NCBI GenBank assembly: GCA_030658975.1
Contig: JAUSBL010000050.1
Coordinates: 1 to 44,547, forward strand
Source of the DNA: Candidatus Latescibacterota bacterium
Lineage (GTDB): Bacteria; Krumholzibacteriota; Krumholzibacteriia; LZORAL124-64-63
Reading direction: 5' to 3'
Length of the DNA stretch: 44,547 nt
Shown here: one piece after another, positions 24,507 through 32,313 of the stretch
How the letters are laid out: each line of letters begins with the position of its first letter
Numbering within the stretch: the first letter of the stretch is position 1
Position numbers and translations under genes: made by a program
Notes under the pieces: model-generated
What the model was told of the DNA's origin: nothing
The model's input: only the letters and a program-made list of their open reading frames with translations
The model's database searches: none

Positions 24507-25922
24507 ATGCTGCTGATCGCCGTCACGGGACCCGTCGGCTCCGGCAAGACTTCGCTGCTGGCCACGCTCGCCGCCTGGTCGCGCGCGCAGGGCCTCCCGC
24601 CCGACGGCTTCCTGGCCCGGGCCGTGCGCCGCGCCAACCCCCTGCTCGGCGCCGCGGGCTACGAACTGGAGTGGGTCGCCGACGGACGCGTCATGCCCTT
24701 CGCCGAGCGCTCGGGTCCGGAGCGCCCCGCCTACGTCTTCTGCGCCGACACCCTGAACGCCGCCCGCGTCTGGGCGACGGGCCTGCGCGCCGAAGCGCCC
24801 CGCCCCCTGGTCGTGCTCGACGAGTTCGGGCTGCTCGAAGCCCGCGGCGAGGGCCACCTGGCCCTGTGGCCCGACCTGGCGGCGGCCGAACCCGAGGTCG
24901 TGGTCATCGCCGTGCGCACCGACGTGCTCGAAGCCGTCAAGGCGCGCCTGGGCCACCCGTTCGATCTGGTGATCGACGCCGAGGATCCCGGCGCCTGGGA
25001 GAAGCTGCGCAGCGCCTGCCGCGAACACCGCGACTGGATGCGCGTCGGCGGCTACGGGGCCGGCTCCGGCGGCCTGGAGATGAGCCTGGGCTCGGCGCTG
25101 CACGGCATGCGGATCCCGCTGCGCGGATTGCTGATGTCCAGCCTGCAGGCCTCGGTCATGACGCTGGCCGGCTCCGGCCTGGGCCGGCGCGGACGCGTGG
25201 TGTGGGTGCCGCTGATCGCCGCGGGCCTCAAGGCGCTGTCGCCGGCCGGCAGCCGCCTGCGGCCGATGCTCGCGATCTCGATGCAGGGGCTGCTCTACGG
25301 CGGCGCGGTCACGGTCCTGGGCTGGAACGCGCTGGGCGTCGGCGCGGGCGGCTGGCTGGTGGGCACCTGGGCCGCGTCGCAGGGCATCGTCCTGCAGTGG
25401 CTGCTGGTGGGCGAGCACCTGCTGCGCGCCTACGACGCGCTCACCGGCTGGGCCGCGCGTCACTGGCACGTCAGCGCGCCGGCGCTGGGCGCGGTCATCG
25501 CCGGCTGGATCCTGCTGTGCGGCGCCGTGGTCTGCGCCGCGACGCTGGTCACCTGGCGCCGCCGCACGCTGCCGCGCCGCTTCCAGGAACTCATGGCCCG
25601 TCGCCTCGAGGGGCTGCGCGCGGACGACGCCCCGCCCCCCACCCGCCGCCAGGCCGCGCTGAGCGGCCTGCGCGACCTGTCGCGGCCCGCGTTCTGGCTG
25701 CCGCTGCTGGTGATCGCCGCGGTGGTCGTGGCCGCCGGCGCGCCCTGGAGCGACGCCGCTTGGATGGGCGTGCGCGCCGTCACCCTCGGCTTCCTGATCT
25801 TCACCGCGGCCCGTTCCTTCGAGCCGCGCCGCCTGGCCGCCTGGCTGCGCCGCCGCGGCCACTGGGGCCCCGCCGAGGCGCTGGAAAAGGCGCTGCGCGG
25901 CCGCCGCCGCACTTCCGGTTGA
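24507..25922 (+). CDS. P-loop NTPase fused to an uncharacterised polytopic membrane domain
   Basis: Residues 1-180 of this 471-residue protein are a P-loop NTPase of the THEP1/NTPase_1 or DUF2478 type. Walker A is GPVGSGKT (8-15), followed by PDGFLARAV and Walker B LVVLDEFG (101-108). The soluble part ends with RLGHPFDLVIDAEDPGAW. From about 195 the protein is membrane-embedded, with LHGMRIPLRGLLMSSLQASV, then a helix pair containing LKALSPAGSRLRPMLAISMQ. More helices follow at about 265-355 and 395-440, and a basic C-terminus. I know no established function for this membrane part. The conserved-looking loop and Gly-rich helices suggest a transport or membrane-coupled nucleotide role, which is inference. 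It follows the cupin gene by 13 bases. Confidence 0.75.
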   Translation: MLLIAVTGPVGSGKTSLLATLAAWSRAQGLPPDGFLARAVRRANPLLGAAGYELEWVADGRVMPFAERSGPERPAYVFCADTLNAARVWATGLRAEAPRPLVVLDEFGLLEARGEGHLALWPDLAAAEPEVVVIAVRTDVLEAVKARLGHPFDLVIDAEDPGAWEKLRSACREHRDWMRVGGYGAGSGGLEMSLGSALHGMRIPLRGLLMSSLQASVMTLAGSGLGRRGRVVWVPLIAAGLKALSPAGSRLRPMLAISMQGLLYGGAVTVLGWNALGVGAGGWLVGTWAASQGIVLQWLLVGEHLLRAYDALTGWAARHWHVSAPALGAVIAGWILLCGAVVCAATLVTWRRRTLPRRFQELMARRLEGLRADDAPPPTRRQAALSGLRDLSRPAFWLPLLVIAAVVVAAGAPWSDAAWMGVRAVTLGFLIFTAARSFEPRRLAAWLRRRGHWGPAEALEKALRGRRRTSG

Positions 25923-25930
25923 TCCCGCGG

Positions 25931-25985
25931 TTTCGTCGAGATTTCACGCCTCCGTCATCACCCCCTCACACGGCCCGTCTATCAT
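25931..25985 (+). promoter_or_regulatory. Second Pho-box-like array upstream of the acyltransferase/sulfotransferase pair
   Basis: Four consecutive 11-base units read TTTCGTCGAGA (25931-25941), TTTCACGCCTC (25942-25952), CGTCATCACCC (25953-25963) and CCTCACACGGC (25964-25974). Units 2 to 4 keep TCA at the same register and the first has TCG. TATCAT at 25980-25985 could be the -10, placed 5 bases after the last unit, much as the pstS element has 6. The first units start just after the stop of the previous gene. The 262-base gap 25923-26184 holds nothing else I can name. Confidence 0.4.
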
Positions 25986-26184
25986 GTTCCCGTGAGCTGA
26001 GCCGACGGTAGCTCCGGGTCCAGGCAGCGGCCCCCCACGAGGACCACCACGCCCGACCTCCACCCCGGCCCGGCACCACACCTCACGCTGTGGAGACATG
26101 GGCACGGTCCAGCAACCACTACGGACAACCCAGAGGACCGCGCCCTGTTCTCCCGGCGACACTTCCAGCACCGGGAGGACCGGC

Positions 26185-26784
26185 GTGTTCGAAGCTTTCA
26201 GGCGACTGCGTTGGGACTGGCGCGACGAGATCGGCCGCTTCAACCTGCTCAACGCGATCTGGATGCGCACCCCCGGCACCCTCGGCTTCGTCTGGCGCAA
26301 CCGGCACGTCCCGCGCCGCTTCCTCGCGGCCGGCCGCGGCACCGTCATCCACGAGGGCGTCCGCTACCGCGGCGTGCACAAGATCCGCTGCGGCGACCGC
26401 GTCGAGATCGGCGTGGGCTGCTTCCTGCAGGCCAGCGGCGGCCTGCGTCTCGGCGACGACGTGATCCTGGGCCCCGGCGTGAAGGTCTGGACGGTCAACC
26501 ACCGCTTCGACGACCTGCGCAAGCCCATCAACGCACAGGGCTACGACTACGAACCGGTGGTGATCGGCCGCGGTTGCTGGCTGGGCGCCGACGTCTTCGT
26601 GATGCCCGGCGTCGATCTGCCCGAGGGCTGCGTCGTGGCCGCGCGCAGCGTCGTGGCGAAGAAGGCCTACCCCCCGTTCTCGATCCTGGCGGGCTACCCC
26701 GCGCGCGTCGTGGGCCGCCGCGACGTCCCCGAGACGGCGGCGCAGGCCGAGGTCCAGAGCCTGATGGAGGCGGTGGGAGCATGA
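26185..26784 (+). CDS. Left-handed beta-helix (hexapeptide repeat) O-acyltransferase
   Basis: The 199-residue protein is built of hexapeptide turns (GVRYRGVHKIRCGDRVEIGV, GGLRLGDDVILGPGVKV). It has the catalytic-type VNHRFDD, then VIGRGCWLGADVFVMPGVDL and the C-terminal signature SILAGYPARVVG. This is the WbbJ/NodL/maltose-acetyltransferase group, which acetylates sugars from acetyl-CoA. An ATG at 26098 in the same frame would add 29 low-complexity residues. The GTG at 26185 is preferred because CGGGAGGA lies six bases upstream. The stop overlaps the next ATG (ATGA), so it is coupled to the sulfotransferase. A role in decorating a surface glycan is likely but unproven. Confidence 0.87.
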   Translation: MFEAFRRLRWDWRDEIGRFNLLNAIWMRTPGTLGFVWRNRHVPRRFLAAGRGTVIHEGVRYRGVHKIRCGDRVEIGVGCFLQASGGLRLGDDVILGPGVKVWTVNHRFDDLRKPINAQGYDYEPVVIGRGCWLGADVFVMPGVDLPEGCVVAARSVVAKKAYPPFSILAGYPARVVGRRDVPETAAQAEVQSLMEAVGA

Positions 26785-27749
26785 ACGAGAGTTACGAGGT
26801 CATCGCCCGCGACGGCGCGCTGCGCCTGTTCAAGGAAGACCCGCACTGGGAGCGCGAGCGGCTGGTGCGCGTCACGGCGCCCGGCATCGCGTCACACACT
26901 CTGCGCTTCGAGGCGACGCAGGACGTCCTGGACATCGTCGACCTGCCGCTCTGGGCGGAGGTGACCCTGGGCGTGCAGGACGCCCGGCCCCTGCGCCGCC
27001 TGCTGAAGCGGCCGGTCGAACTGCGGGCCCGCCCCAGGACCCGCCGCCTGCGCGGCCTGATCACCGGTTCGGGCCGCTGCGGCACCCAGTCGCTGGCCCA
27101 CTGGCTCGACGGCCTGACCGACCTCGACGGCGCCGCCCTGCGCGCCCGCCACGAGACGCTCTGGCACTACCTGCTGCCGATGATCGCGGCGGGCCGCAGC
27201 GAGGACGTGCGCGCCTTCGTCGACGGCTTCCAGCACGAGATCGAGTGCGCGCCTCACTTCTCCCTGATGCCCGGGGCGATCCGGGCCGACGCGGTCATCC
27301 GCCTGATCCGCGACGGCCGCCGGGTCGTGCAGTCGGGCCTGAATCGCGGCTGGTACGTCAAGGAAGGTCCCTGGAACCGCGTGAAGCCGGTCTTCCCGGG
27401 CAGCGTCTTCGAGCAGGCCTGCCGCTTCTGGGTCCATACGAACCGCAACCTCGACCGCGTCGCCACGCACACCTTCCGCCTCGAGGACCTGGCCGCCTCG
27501 CCGGCTTCGCGGGCCACCCTGCTGGCCGCCCTCGGCGTGCCGCCCAGCGACCGGCCGTTGCCGGTCTCCAACTCGGGGCAGGCGTCCTCGCTGGCCGACC
27601 GCTGGACTCCGCAGGAGCGGGACGCGTTCGAGGAGATCTGCGGGGAGCTGATGGACGAGCATTACCCGGGGTGGCGGGAAGAAGCCGCGGTGAAGAGCGC
27701 GCGGCCGAGTCCGGCCCGGTCCGCTCTGGAGGCCGCGCAACAGGCCTAA
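26781..27749 (+). CDS. PAPS-dependent sulfotransferase-like protein with an N-terminal extra domain
   Basis: The 322-residue protein has an unrecognised domain of about 88 residues (MNESYEVIARDGALRLFKED and on), then a P-loop sulfotransferase fold. The 5'-phosphosulfate loop is ITGSGRCGTQSL (94-105) and the 3'-phosphate motif is VIRLIRDGRRVVQS (172-185) with its Arg and Ser. The motif FRLEDLAASP is typical of the later helix. Such enzymes move sulfate from PAPS to hydroxyls or amines of sugars, lipids or proteins. The start overlaps the acyltransferase stop by four bases. The 3' end overlaps by three bases the convergent EEP gene. Sulfotransferase assignment is from motifs; the acceptor is unknown. 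Confidence 0.75.
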   Translation: MNESYEVIARDGALRLFKEDPHWERERLVRVTAPGIASHTLRFEATQDVLDIVDLPLWAEVTLGVQDARPLRRLLKRPVELRARPRTRRLRGLITGSGRCGTQSLAHWLDGLTDLDGAALRARHETLWHYLLPMIAAGRSEDVRAFVDGFQHEIECAPHFSLMPGAIRADAVIRLIRDGRRVVQSGLNRGWYVKEGPWNRVKPVFPGSVFEQACRFWVHTNRNLDRVATHTFRLEDLAASPASRATLLAALGVPPSDRPLPVSNSGQASSLADRWTPQERDAFEEICGELMDEHYPGWREEAAVKSARPSPARSALEAAQQA

Positions 27750-28573
27750 CGCAACCGCGCCCAGACGCCGAAGTGATCCGCGGCCCAGACTCCCGACGGC
27801 GATGGCGCCTCCAGGAAGATCCTCGCCGCGACGGGTCGCGGCCCCCCTGGCTCGACGAAGAGATGGTCGATCCGGGCTGGCGCGTGCCCCATCCCCGGGT
27901 TCAGGGTGGTGGCGGTTTCGCCATCCGCATCGGGGTGAAGCGCCGCATAGCAGTCGATGTAGCGCGCCAGGAGCGGCGCCAGCTCCGGCCGGTCCACCGC
28001 AGCGTTGAAGTCCCCGCCGAGCACCAGGTCGCCCCCGCCGCGCGTCGAATCCACGAAGGCGATCAGCCCGCGCACCTGTTCCGCCCGCATGTGCGCCCCT
28101 TCCGCGGTGTGATGCAGGTGGGTCACATAGGCGTCGACCGTGCGCCCGCCCGCCTCGAGCCGCGCGTGCGCGGCGACGCGGTAGTCGTCCAGCGGCAGCA
28201 GCATGGTCTCGTGCGTCGCGACGATGCGGTGGCGGGTGAGGATGGCGTTGCCGTACCTCTTCGCGGCCCCCGGCGGATCGACCGAGGCGAAGACGAAACC
28301 CCAGCCCAGGCTGTCGGCGAGCTGCTGCGCCTGGTTGGGCAGTCCCTCCTTCTCCAGGACTTCCTGCAGGAACAGCACGTCGGGCGACAGGACGCGCAAC
28401 GTGTCCAGGATCACCGCGCGCCGCGCCGGCCAGTCCCCCTGGTCGTGCCAGATGTTGAGGGTCGCGGCGGTGAAATCGCCGGCGGGCGCGCGCCCGGCCA
28501 GGAACGCGAGCGTCACGAGCGCGGGCGCGGCTCCGAGCAGGAGGCGCCGGACCTTCGGGATCGTCGCCGTCAT
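27746..28573 (-). CDS. Secreted endonuclease/exonuclease/phosphatase-fold protein (second copy type)
   Basis: The 275-residue protein has a signal peptide (to about FLAGRAPAGDF) and an EEP domain with ATLNIWHDQGDW, LFLQEVLEK, VTHLHHTAEGAHMRAEQV, VLGGDFNAAVD, ARIDHLFVE and a terminal ADHFGVWARL. All metal and His-Asp positions are present. It is only distantly similar to the EEP protein at 9576-10520. Phosphodiesterase or phosphatase chemistry outside the cytoplasm is expected; the substrate is unknown. Its ATG overlaps the stop of the epimerase gene (ATGA), making it the third gene of a coupled operon. Confidence 0.82.
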   Translation of the reverse strand: MTATIPKVRRLLLGAAPALVTLAFLAGRAPAGDFTAATLNIWHDQGDWPARRAVILDTLRVLSPDVLFLQEVLEKEGLPNQAQQLADSLGWGFVFASVDPPGAAKRYGNAILTRHRIVATHETMLLPLDDYRVAAHARLEAGGRTVDAYVTHLHHTAEGAHMRAEQVRGLIAFVDSTRGGGDLVLGGDFNAAVDRPELAPLLARYIDCYAALHPDADGETATTLNPGMGHAPARIDHLFVEPGGPRPVAARIFLEAPSPSGVWAADHFGVWARLR

Positions 28574-30267
28574 GATCGCGTCCCCCCGACGACGCTCTCG
28601 TCCGGCGCCGGCTCACGGAACAGGCTCTCCGCGTCCCAGCCCTCGCGGCAGACGTCGTGCAGTTCGTCGACGAGCTTCACCAGCTCGATGTTGTCGGACA
28701 GGGCGTTCACGTCGTCGGCCTGTTCGCCCGGCTCACCGCCCTTGGCCGCGAGTTGCGCGTAGGTCTCCTCGATCTCGTCGAGGGCCAACTGCAGGCTCAG
28801 ATCCACGTACTCGTTGATCAGCGCCGGTGTGACCACGGATTCCGTGATCCCGGCCAGGCTGTCGCGGATGACGTCCCGGAAAGCGTGGACGGCGCGGCAC
28901 ACGTGCTCGAGGGCGAACCCCTGCCGCTTGCGGTGGTAGGCGAGGATCCGCGCGTAGGTCCGCACCGGCGTGTGATCGCGCGTGCGCATGGCGCTGACCA
29001 GCACCTCGAAGAACAACGCGACGTAGGCCTGGAGGGTCGCCTCGGACATGCGCTCGTAGTCGCGGCAGGTGTAGTCGCGCTGTTCGAGGCGGATCGCGCC
29101 GACCACGTCGAGGATGATGCTCTCGCGCCGCCGCCGCAGGTGGTTGTACATGACGAGGTTGGGCCGCTGGGCGACGTGGACGATCGCCGCCTCGTTGCGC
29201 AGACGCCAGAGTTCGGGGTGGGACTTCATGTTCTCGACCAGGATCAGCATGCGGCGGCGCAGATCGTACCGCGGCGTCGGCTCCCATCCCAGCAGTGCGT
29301 GCGTCCGCGACGCATCGACGCGCAGCTCCCGGTCGATGTAGCGCATCATCCAGACCCGTACGAAGGGCGGGCAACCGAGCAGTCCGAGGACGAACTGCCG
29401 CACCGCCACCGCCGGGAGCGCCAGGGCGCGCGGGACGCAGACGGGCCGGCACTCCTCCCCGTGGAGGAACTTCGTGGCGGCGCAATACAACTCCCGGTGC
29501 GAGGTCGTATGCGACGGGCTGGCGTTCAGGACGCACTGCCTCGGCAGGGCGTCCCCCGCTGCCGCGACCTTCAGCAGCAGGGCGGTCAGGTCGTGGATGT
29601 GCAGGTAAGGCACGGCGCTGGCTCCGCGGCCGCCGAGCAGGCGCGCGTTCCACGCCGACGAGAGCCAGTTCCCGAGGAAGGCGTACACCGGCGGGTACTC
29701 GCACCAGTCGCTGTAGATCGCGGCGAAGCGCAGGATGCTGCGCCGGAAGCTACCGGCGTGCTCACGGATGAGCTTCTCGGCCGCCCGTTTGCTGCGCGCG
29801 TAGGGGAAGTCGGCGTCCGGCTCGCTGTCCTCGTCGATGCTCGTCCCCGCGGACGGGAACCGGCAGGCCGCCAGGGAACTGCTGTAGATGAAGTGCCGGG
29901 CGCCGACCGCCTGGGCGAGGTCCAGCACGTTCCACGTGCCCAGGACGTTCGTCCGCTCGTACTCGGGGTTGTCCTTGTACGTGAAGTCGTAGTAGCCGGC
30001 CAGGTGCAGGACGACGTCCGCGCCCCCGTGGTCGATGACGCAGTCGGCGACCTCCAGCAGGGCCTCCCGGTGGGCGATGTCCACCTGCGTCCAGCGCTGG
30101 TTCTCCAGGCGCGGGACACCCGCCTCGAGCTGCGAGCGGCGCGCGAGGCAGAACAGCCGGTACTTGCCTTTGGCCGCCTCCAGGAAGTGGCGGCCGACGA
30201 AACCGGAAGCCCCGGTCACGAGGATGCCCGGGAGCCGCTCGTCCATGGTGTCGACGTGCTTCGTCAT
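28570..30267 (-). CDS. NAD-dependent epimerase/dehydratase (extended SDR) with an added C-terminal helical domain
   Basis: Residues 1-345 of 565 are an extended short-chain dehydrogenase. The NAD(P) loop is TGASGFVG (18-25), with VVLHLAGYYDFTY, YSSSLAACRFPSAG and the active-site YARSK (Tyr156, Lys160). The C-terminal SDR region GWEPTPRYDLRRRM ends near 340. From about 375 to 510 there is an extra all-helical block: NHLRRRRESIILDVVGAIRL, YARILAYHRKRQGFALEHV, ALDEIEETYAQLA. It looks like the sensor bundle found at the N-terminus of RsbR/RsbRD-type proteins; this likeness is from pattern, not a search. The ATG at 30267 overlaps the stop of the upstream membrane-protein gene. The sugar or steroid-like substrate cannot be named. 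Confidence 0.82.
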   Translation of the reverse strand: MTKHVDTMDERLPGILVTGASGFVGRHFLEAAKGKYRLFCLARRSQLEAGVPRLENQRWTQVDIAHREALLEVADCVIDHGGADVVLHLAGYYDFTYKDNPEYERTNVLGTWNVLDLAQAVGARHFIYSSSLAACRFPSAGTSIDEDSEPDADFPYARSKRAAEKLIREHAGSFRRSILRFAAIYSDWCEYPPVYAFLGNWLSSAWNARLLGGRGASAVPYLHIHDLTALLLKVAAAGDALPRQCVLNASPSHTTSHRELYCAATKFLHGEECRPVCVPRALALPAVAVRQFVLGLLGCPPFVRVWMMRYIDRELRVDASRTHALLGWEPTPRYDLRRRMLILVENMKSHPELWRLRNEAAIVHVAQRPNLVMYNHLRRRRESIILDVVGAIRLEQRDYTCRDYERMSEATLQAYVALFFEVLVSAMRTRDHTPVRTYARILAYHRKRQGFALEHVCRAVHAFRDVIRDSLAGITESVVTPALINEYVDLSLQLALDEIEETYAQLAAKGGEPGEQADDVNALSDNIELVKLVDELHDVCREGWDAESLFREPAPDESVVGGTRS

Positions 30268-30758
30268 CGCGCCGCCGCCCGCGTCGCTTGGCGACGTTCC
30301 CGTCGGCGCATCGCCGCCAGGAGCGCCGCGACGCCTCCGTCGAACAGGCCCGCGGCCAGGATCAACGGGAACCCCTGCACGAAGAGGTAATACGACAACA
30401 GGAACGCGGCGGCGGCGGTCTTGACGATGAGGATGTACGGGATCAGCGTGTCGCGCTCCCGGGAGCGCCGCGCCGCACGCAGGTAGAGCGCGACCATGAG
30501 CACGTGGAACACGCCGCCCTGGGCGGCGAAGAACGACGGTCGGAGTTCTCCCCAACCGGCCCAGCGCATGAACGCATCCGGCTGGACGATCAGGACGATG
30601 CCGGTGAGCAGGGAATGCAGCGCGATGCCGTACAGGACGAGGGACTGCAGCGCGCCGACTCCTTCGCCGCCGACCAGAGGGAAGCCGACGCTTCCCGGCG
30701 ATGCAGCCGCGCTGGGAGCCGACCTTCGGGGAACCGATCGCCACACCGAGGTTTTCAT
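30264..30758 (-). CDS. Small four-helix membrane protein, unknown function
   Basis: The 164-residue protein has a Ser/Arg/Pro-rich start of about 35 residues. Four hydrophobic segments follow: SLVLYGIALHSLLTGIVLIV, an aromatic one around SFFAAQGGVFHVLMVALYL, LIPYILIVKTAAAAFLLSYY, and FPLILAAGLFDGGVAALLAA. I do not recognise a characterised family. The ATG at 30758 has no ribosome-binding site. A well-spaced promoter ends so close to it that the transcript may be leaderless. It heads the operon membrane protein, epimerase, EEP protein, with coupled overlaps, so it may anchor or serve the epimerase. Confidence 0.65.
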   Translation of the reverse strand: MKTSVWRSVPRRSAPSAAASPGSVGFPLVGGEGVGALQSLVLYGIALHSLLTGIVLIVQPDAFMRWAGWGELRPSFFAAQGGVFHVLMVALYLRAARRSRERDTLIPYILIVKTAAAAFLLSYYLFVQGFPLILAAGLFDGGVAALLAAMRRRERRQATRAAAR

Positions 30759-30760
30759 GT

Positions 30761-30797
30761 CGGTTCTATGCTAGAACCGCCGGCACGCCTGCGTCAA
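30761..30797 (-). promoter_or_regulatory. Promoter with overlapping perfect palindrome in front of the membrane-protein operon
   Basis: CGGTTCTA (30761-30768), TGC, TAGAACCG (30772-30779) is a perfect palindrome with 8-base arms. On the minus strand TTGACG (30797-30792) and TAGCAT (30773-30768) form a -35/-10 pair with an 18-base spacer; the -10 lies inside the palindrome. The palindrome ends two bases before the ATG triplet at 30758-30756. Transcription would start one to three bases before the ATG. A repressor bound here would block the promoter. Confidence 0.5.
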
Positions 30798-30933
30798 TGA
30801 CCTCGATGTTACTAGGCAAATCCGCGCCGTGACGCCTTCACACCGCGCGCCGGCGCAGTCGCCGTGTATGACGTCGGCACAACGGATTGTAGGCCGAACG
30901 CTCTTCGCGCTGTGAATATGGAACGAACGTAGA

Positions 30934-32313
30934 CTATAGGAATGGCGCCTCGCCCAGCGACAGCACGAACCTCGCCACGAGGTTGCCCGTCACCGCGCGT
31001 CGGTAGTCCGCGGTCGAGCGCACGTCGTCGATGGGAACGACCTCGTCACGGGCGGCGGCGGCCACAGCCCCGGCCAACCGCTCGAGATCGGCCACCCGCC
31101 CGCCCTCCAGCGCCGCCATCGCGCGGCGCAGCAGCAGCACCGTGGGCCCCACGCTGCCGGCCGCCAGCCGCACGTCGCGCAGCGCGCCGTCCTGCACCCG
31201 CGCGCAGGCGGCCAGGTTCACCTTGGCGATGGCCTGGGCCCGGCGCGTGCCCGCCTTGCGGAACGACTGGCGCGTGCCCGCCGCGGGCAGCGGCACGATG
31301 ATCGCGGCCACCAGCTCGTCGGGGCGGCGCACCGTCGCGCGGTAGCCGGTGAAGAAGGCGTCGGCCGCGACTTCGCGCCCGCCCGCGCCCGACATCAGAC
31401 GGATGCGCGCGCCGAGGGCCAGCAGCGGGGGTACGGCGTCGGCGCCGGGCGAGCCGTTCACCAGGTTGCCGCCGAGGGTGCCGAGGCTCTGGATGGCGGG
31501 CGCGCCGACGGTCCTCACCGCCGCGTGCAGGCAGGGCAGGTCGCGCGCGACGTCCGGGTCGCGCAGCAGGTCGGCGTAGGTGGTCGCGGCGCCGATGACC
31601 AGCGCCCCTTCCTCGCGGCGCACGCCGTGCAGCTCCGCCACGCGGCTCAGGTCGAGCACCGCGCGGGGCGCCACGATCTCCTCGTGCAGCAGCACGCCCA
31701 GATCGGTCGCGCCGCCGATCACGGTGACGCCGCCGCGACCCAGCATCTCGCAGGCTTCGCGCAGTGAACCCGGCACGTGCACGACGACCTCGTCGCCGGG
31801 AGACGCTTCGGGTTCGGAAGCGGGATCGGGCGACGGCTCGGTCCCGCAGACGCGCGCGGGCGTCTGCCCGGCGCGTTCGACGGCGCGGATGATCCGCTCG
31901 TAGCCGGTGCAGCGGCAGAGGTTGCCGGCCAGCGCCTCGCGGATGCGCGGGCGCGTCGGCGAGGCCTCCTCGTCCAGCAGCGCGCGCGAGGCCATCACCA
32001 GGCCGGGGATGCAGTAGCCGCACTGCACGGCGCCTTCGACCACGAACGCGGACTGCACCGGGTCGGGGCTCTCGGGCGTGCCCAGCCCCTCGATCGTGCG
32101 CACGACCCGGCCGTGGGCGCGGTACGCCGGCAGCAGGCAGCTGTTGACCAGCCGGCCGTCGAGGATCACGGCGCAGGCGCCGCACTCCCCCTCCCCGCAG
32201 CCCTCCTTCGCGCCGACCAGGCCCAGGTCCTCGCGCAACACGTCCAGCAGGCGCTTGAGCGGCGGGACCTCGAGATCGCGGCGCACGCCGTTGACCCACA
32301 GCGAGATCTTCAT
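30934..32313 (-). CDS. Xanthine dehydrogenase-type small subunit: [2Fe-2S] ferredoxin fused to FAD domain
   Basis: Residues 1-150 of this 459-residue protein hold two [2Fe-2S] clusters, with ligands Cys39, 44, 47, 59 (GCGEGECGAC) and Cys98, 101, 133, 135 (CGYC and NLCRC). After a charged linker at about 150-175, the FAD domain has VIGGATDLG (198-206) and TLGGNLVNGSPGAD, then a CO_deh_flav_C-type tail. Electrons pass from the molybdenum centre through the clusters to FAD and then NAD or another acceptor. In CoxMSL-type enzymes these domains are separate proteins; here they are fused as in XdhA. Its ATG overlaps by four bases the stop of the molybdenum-subunit gene upstream. Confidence 0.92.
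   Translation of the reverse strand: MKISLWVNGVRRDLEVPPLKRLLDVLREDLGLVGAKEGCGEGECGACAVILDGRLVNSCLLPAYRAHGRVVRTIEGLGTPESPDPVQSAFVVEGAVQCGYCIPGLVMASRALLDEEASPTRPRIREALAGNLCRCTGYERIIRAVERAGQTPARVCGTEPSPDPASEPEASPGDEVVVHVPGSLREACEMLGRGGVTVIGGATDLGVLLHEEIVAPRAVLDLSRVAELHGVRREEGALVIGAATTYADLLRDPDVARDLPCLHAAVRTVGAPAIQSLGTLGGNLVNGSPGADAVPPLLALGARIRLMSGAGGREVAADAFFTGYRATVRRPDELVAAIIVPLPAAGTRQSFRKAGTRRAQAIAKVNLAACARVQDGALRDVRLAAGSVGPTVLLLRRAMAALEGGRVADLERLAGAVAAAARDEVVPIDDVRSTADYRRAVTGNLVARFVLSLGEAPFL

Noticed and set aside
24336..25862. Open minus-strand frame of about 500 codons
   Set aside because: It is antisense to the NTPase-membrane fusion and consists mostly of Ala, Gln, Gly, His and Arg.
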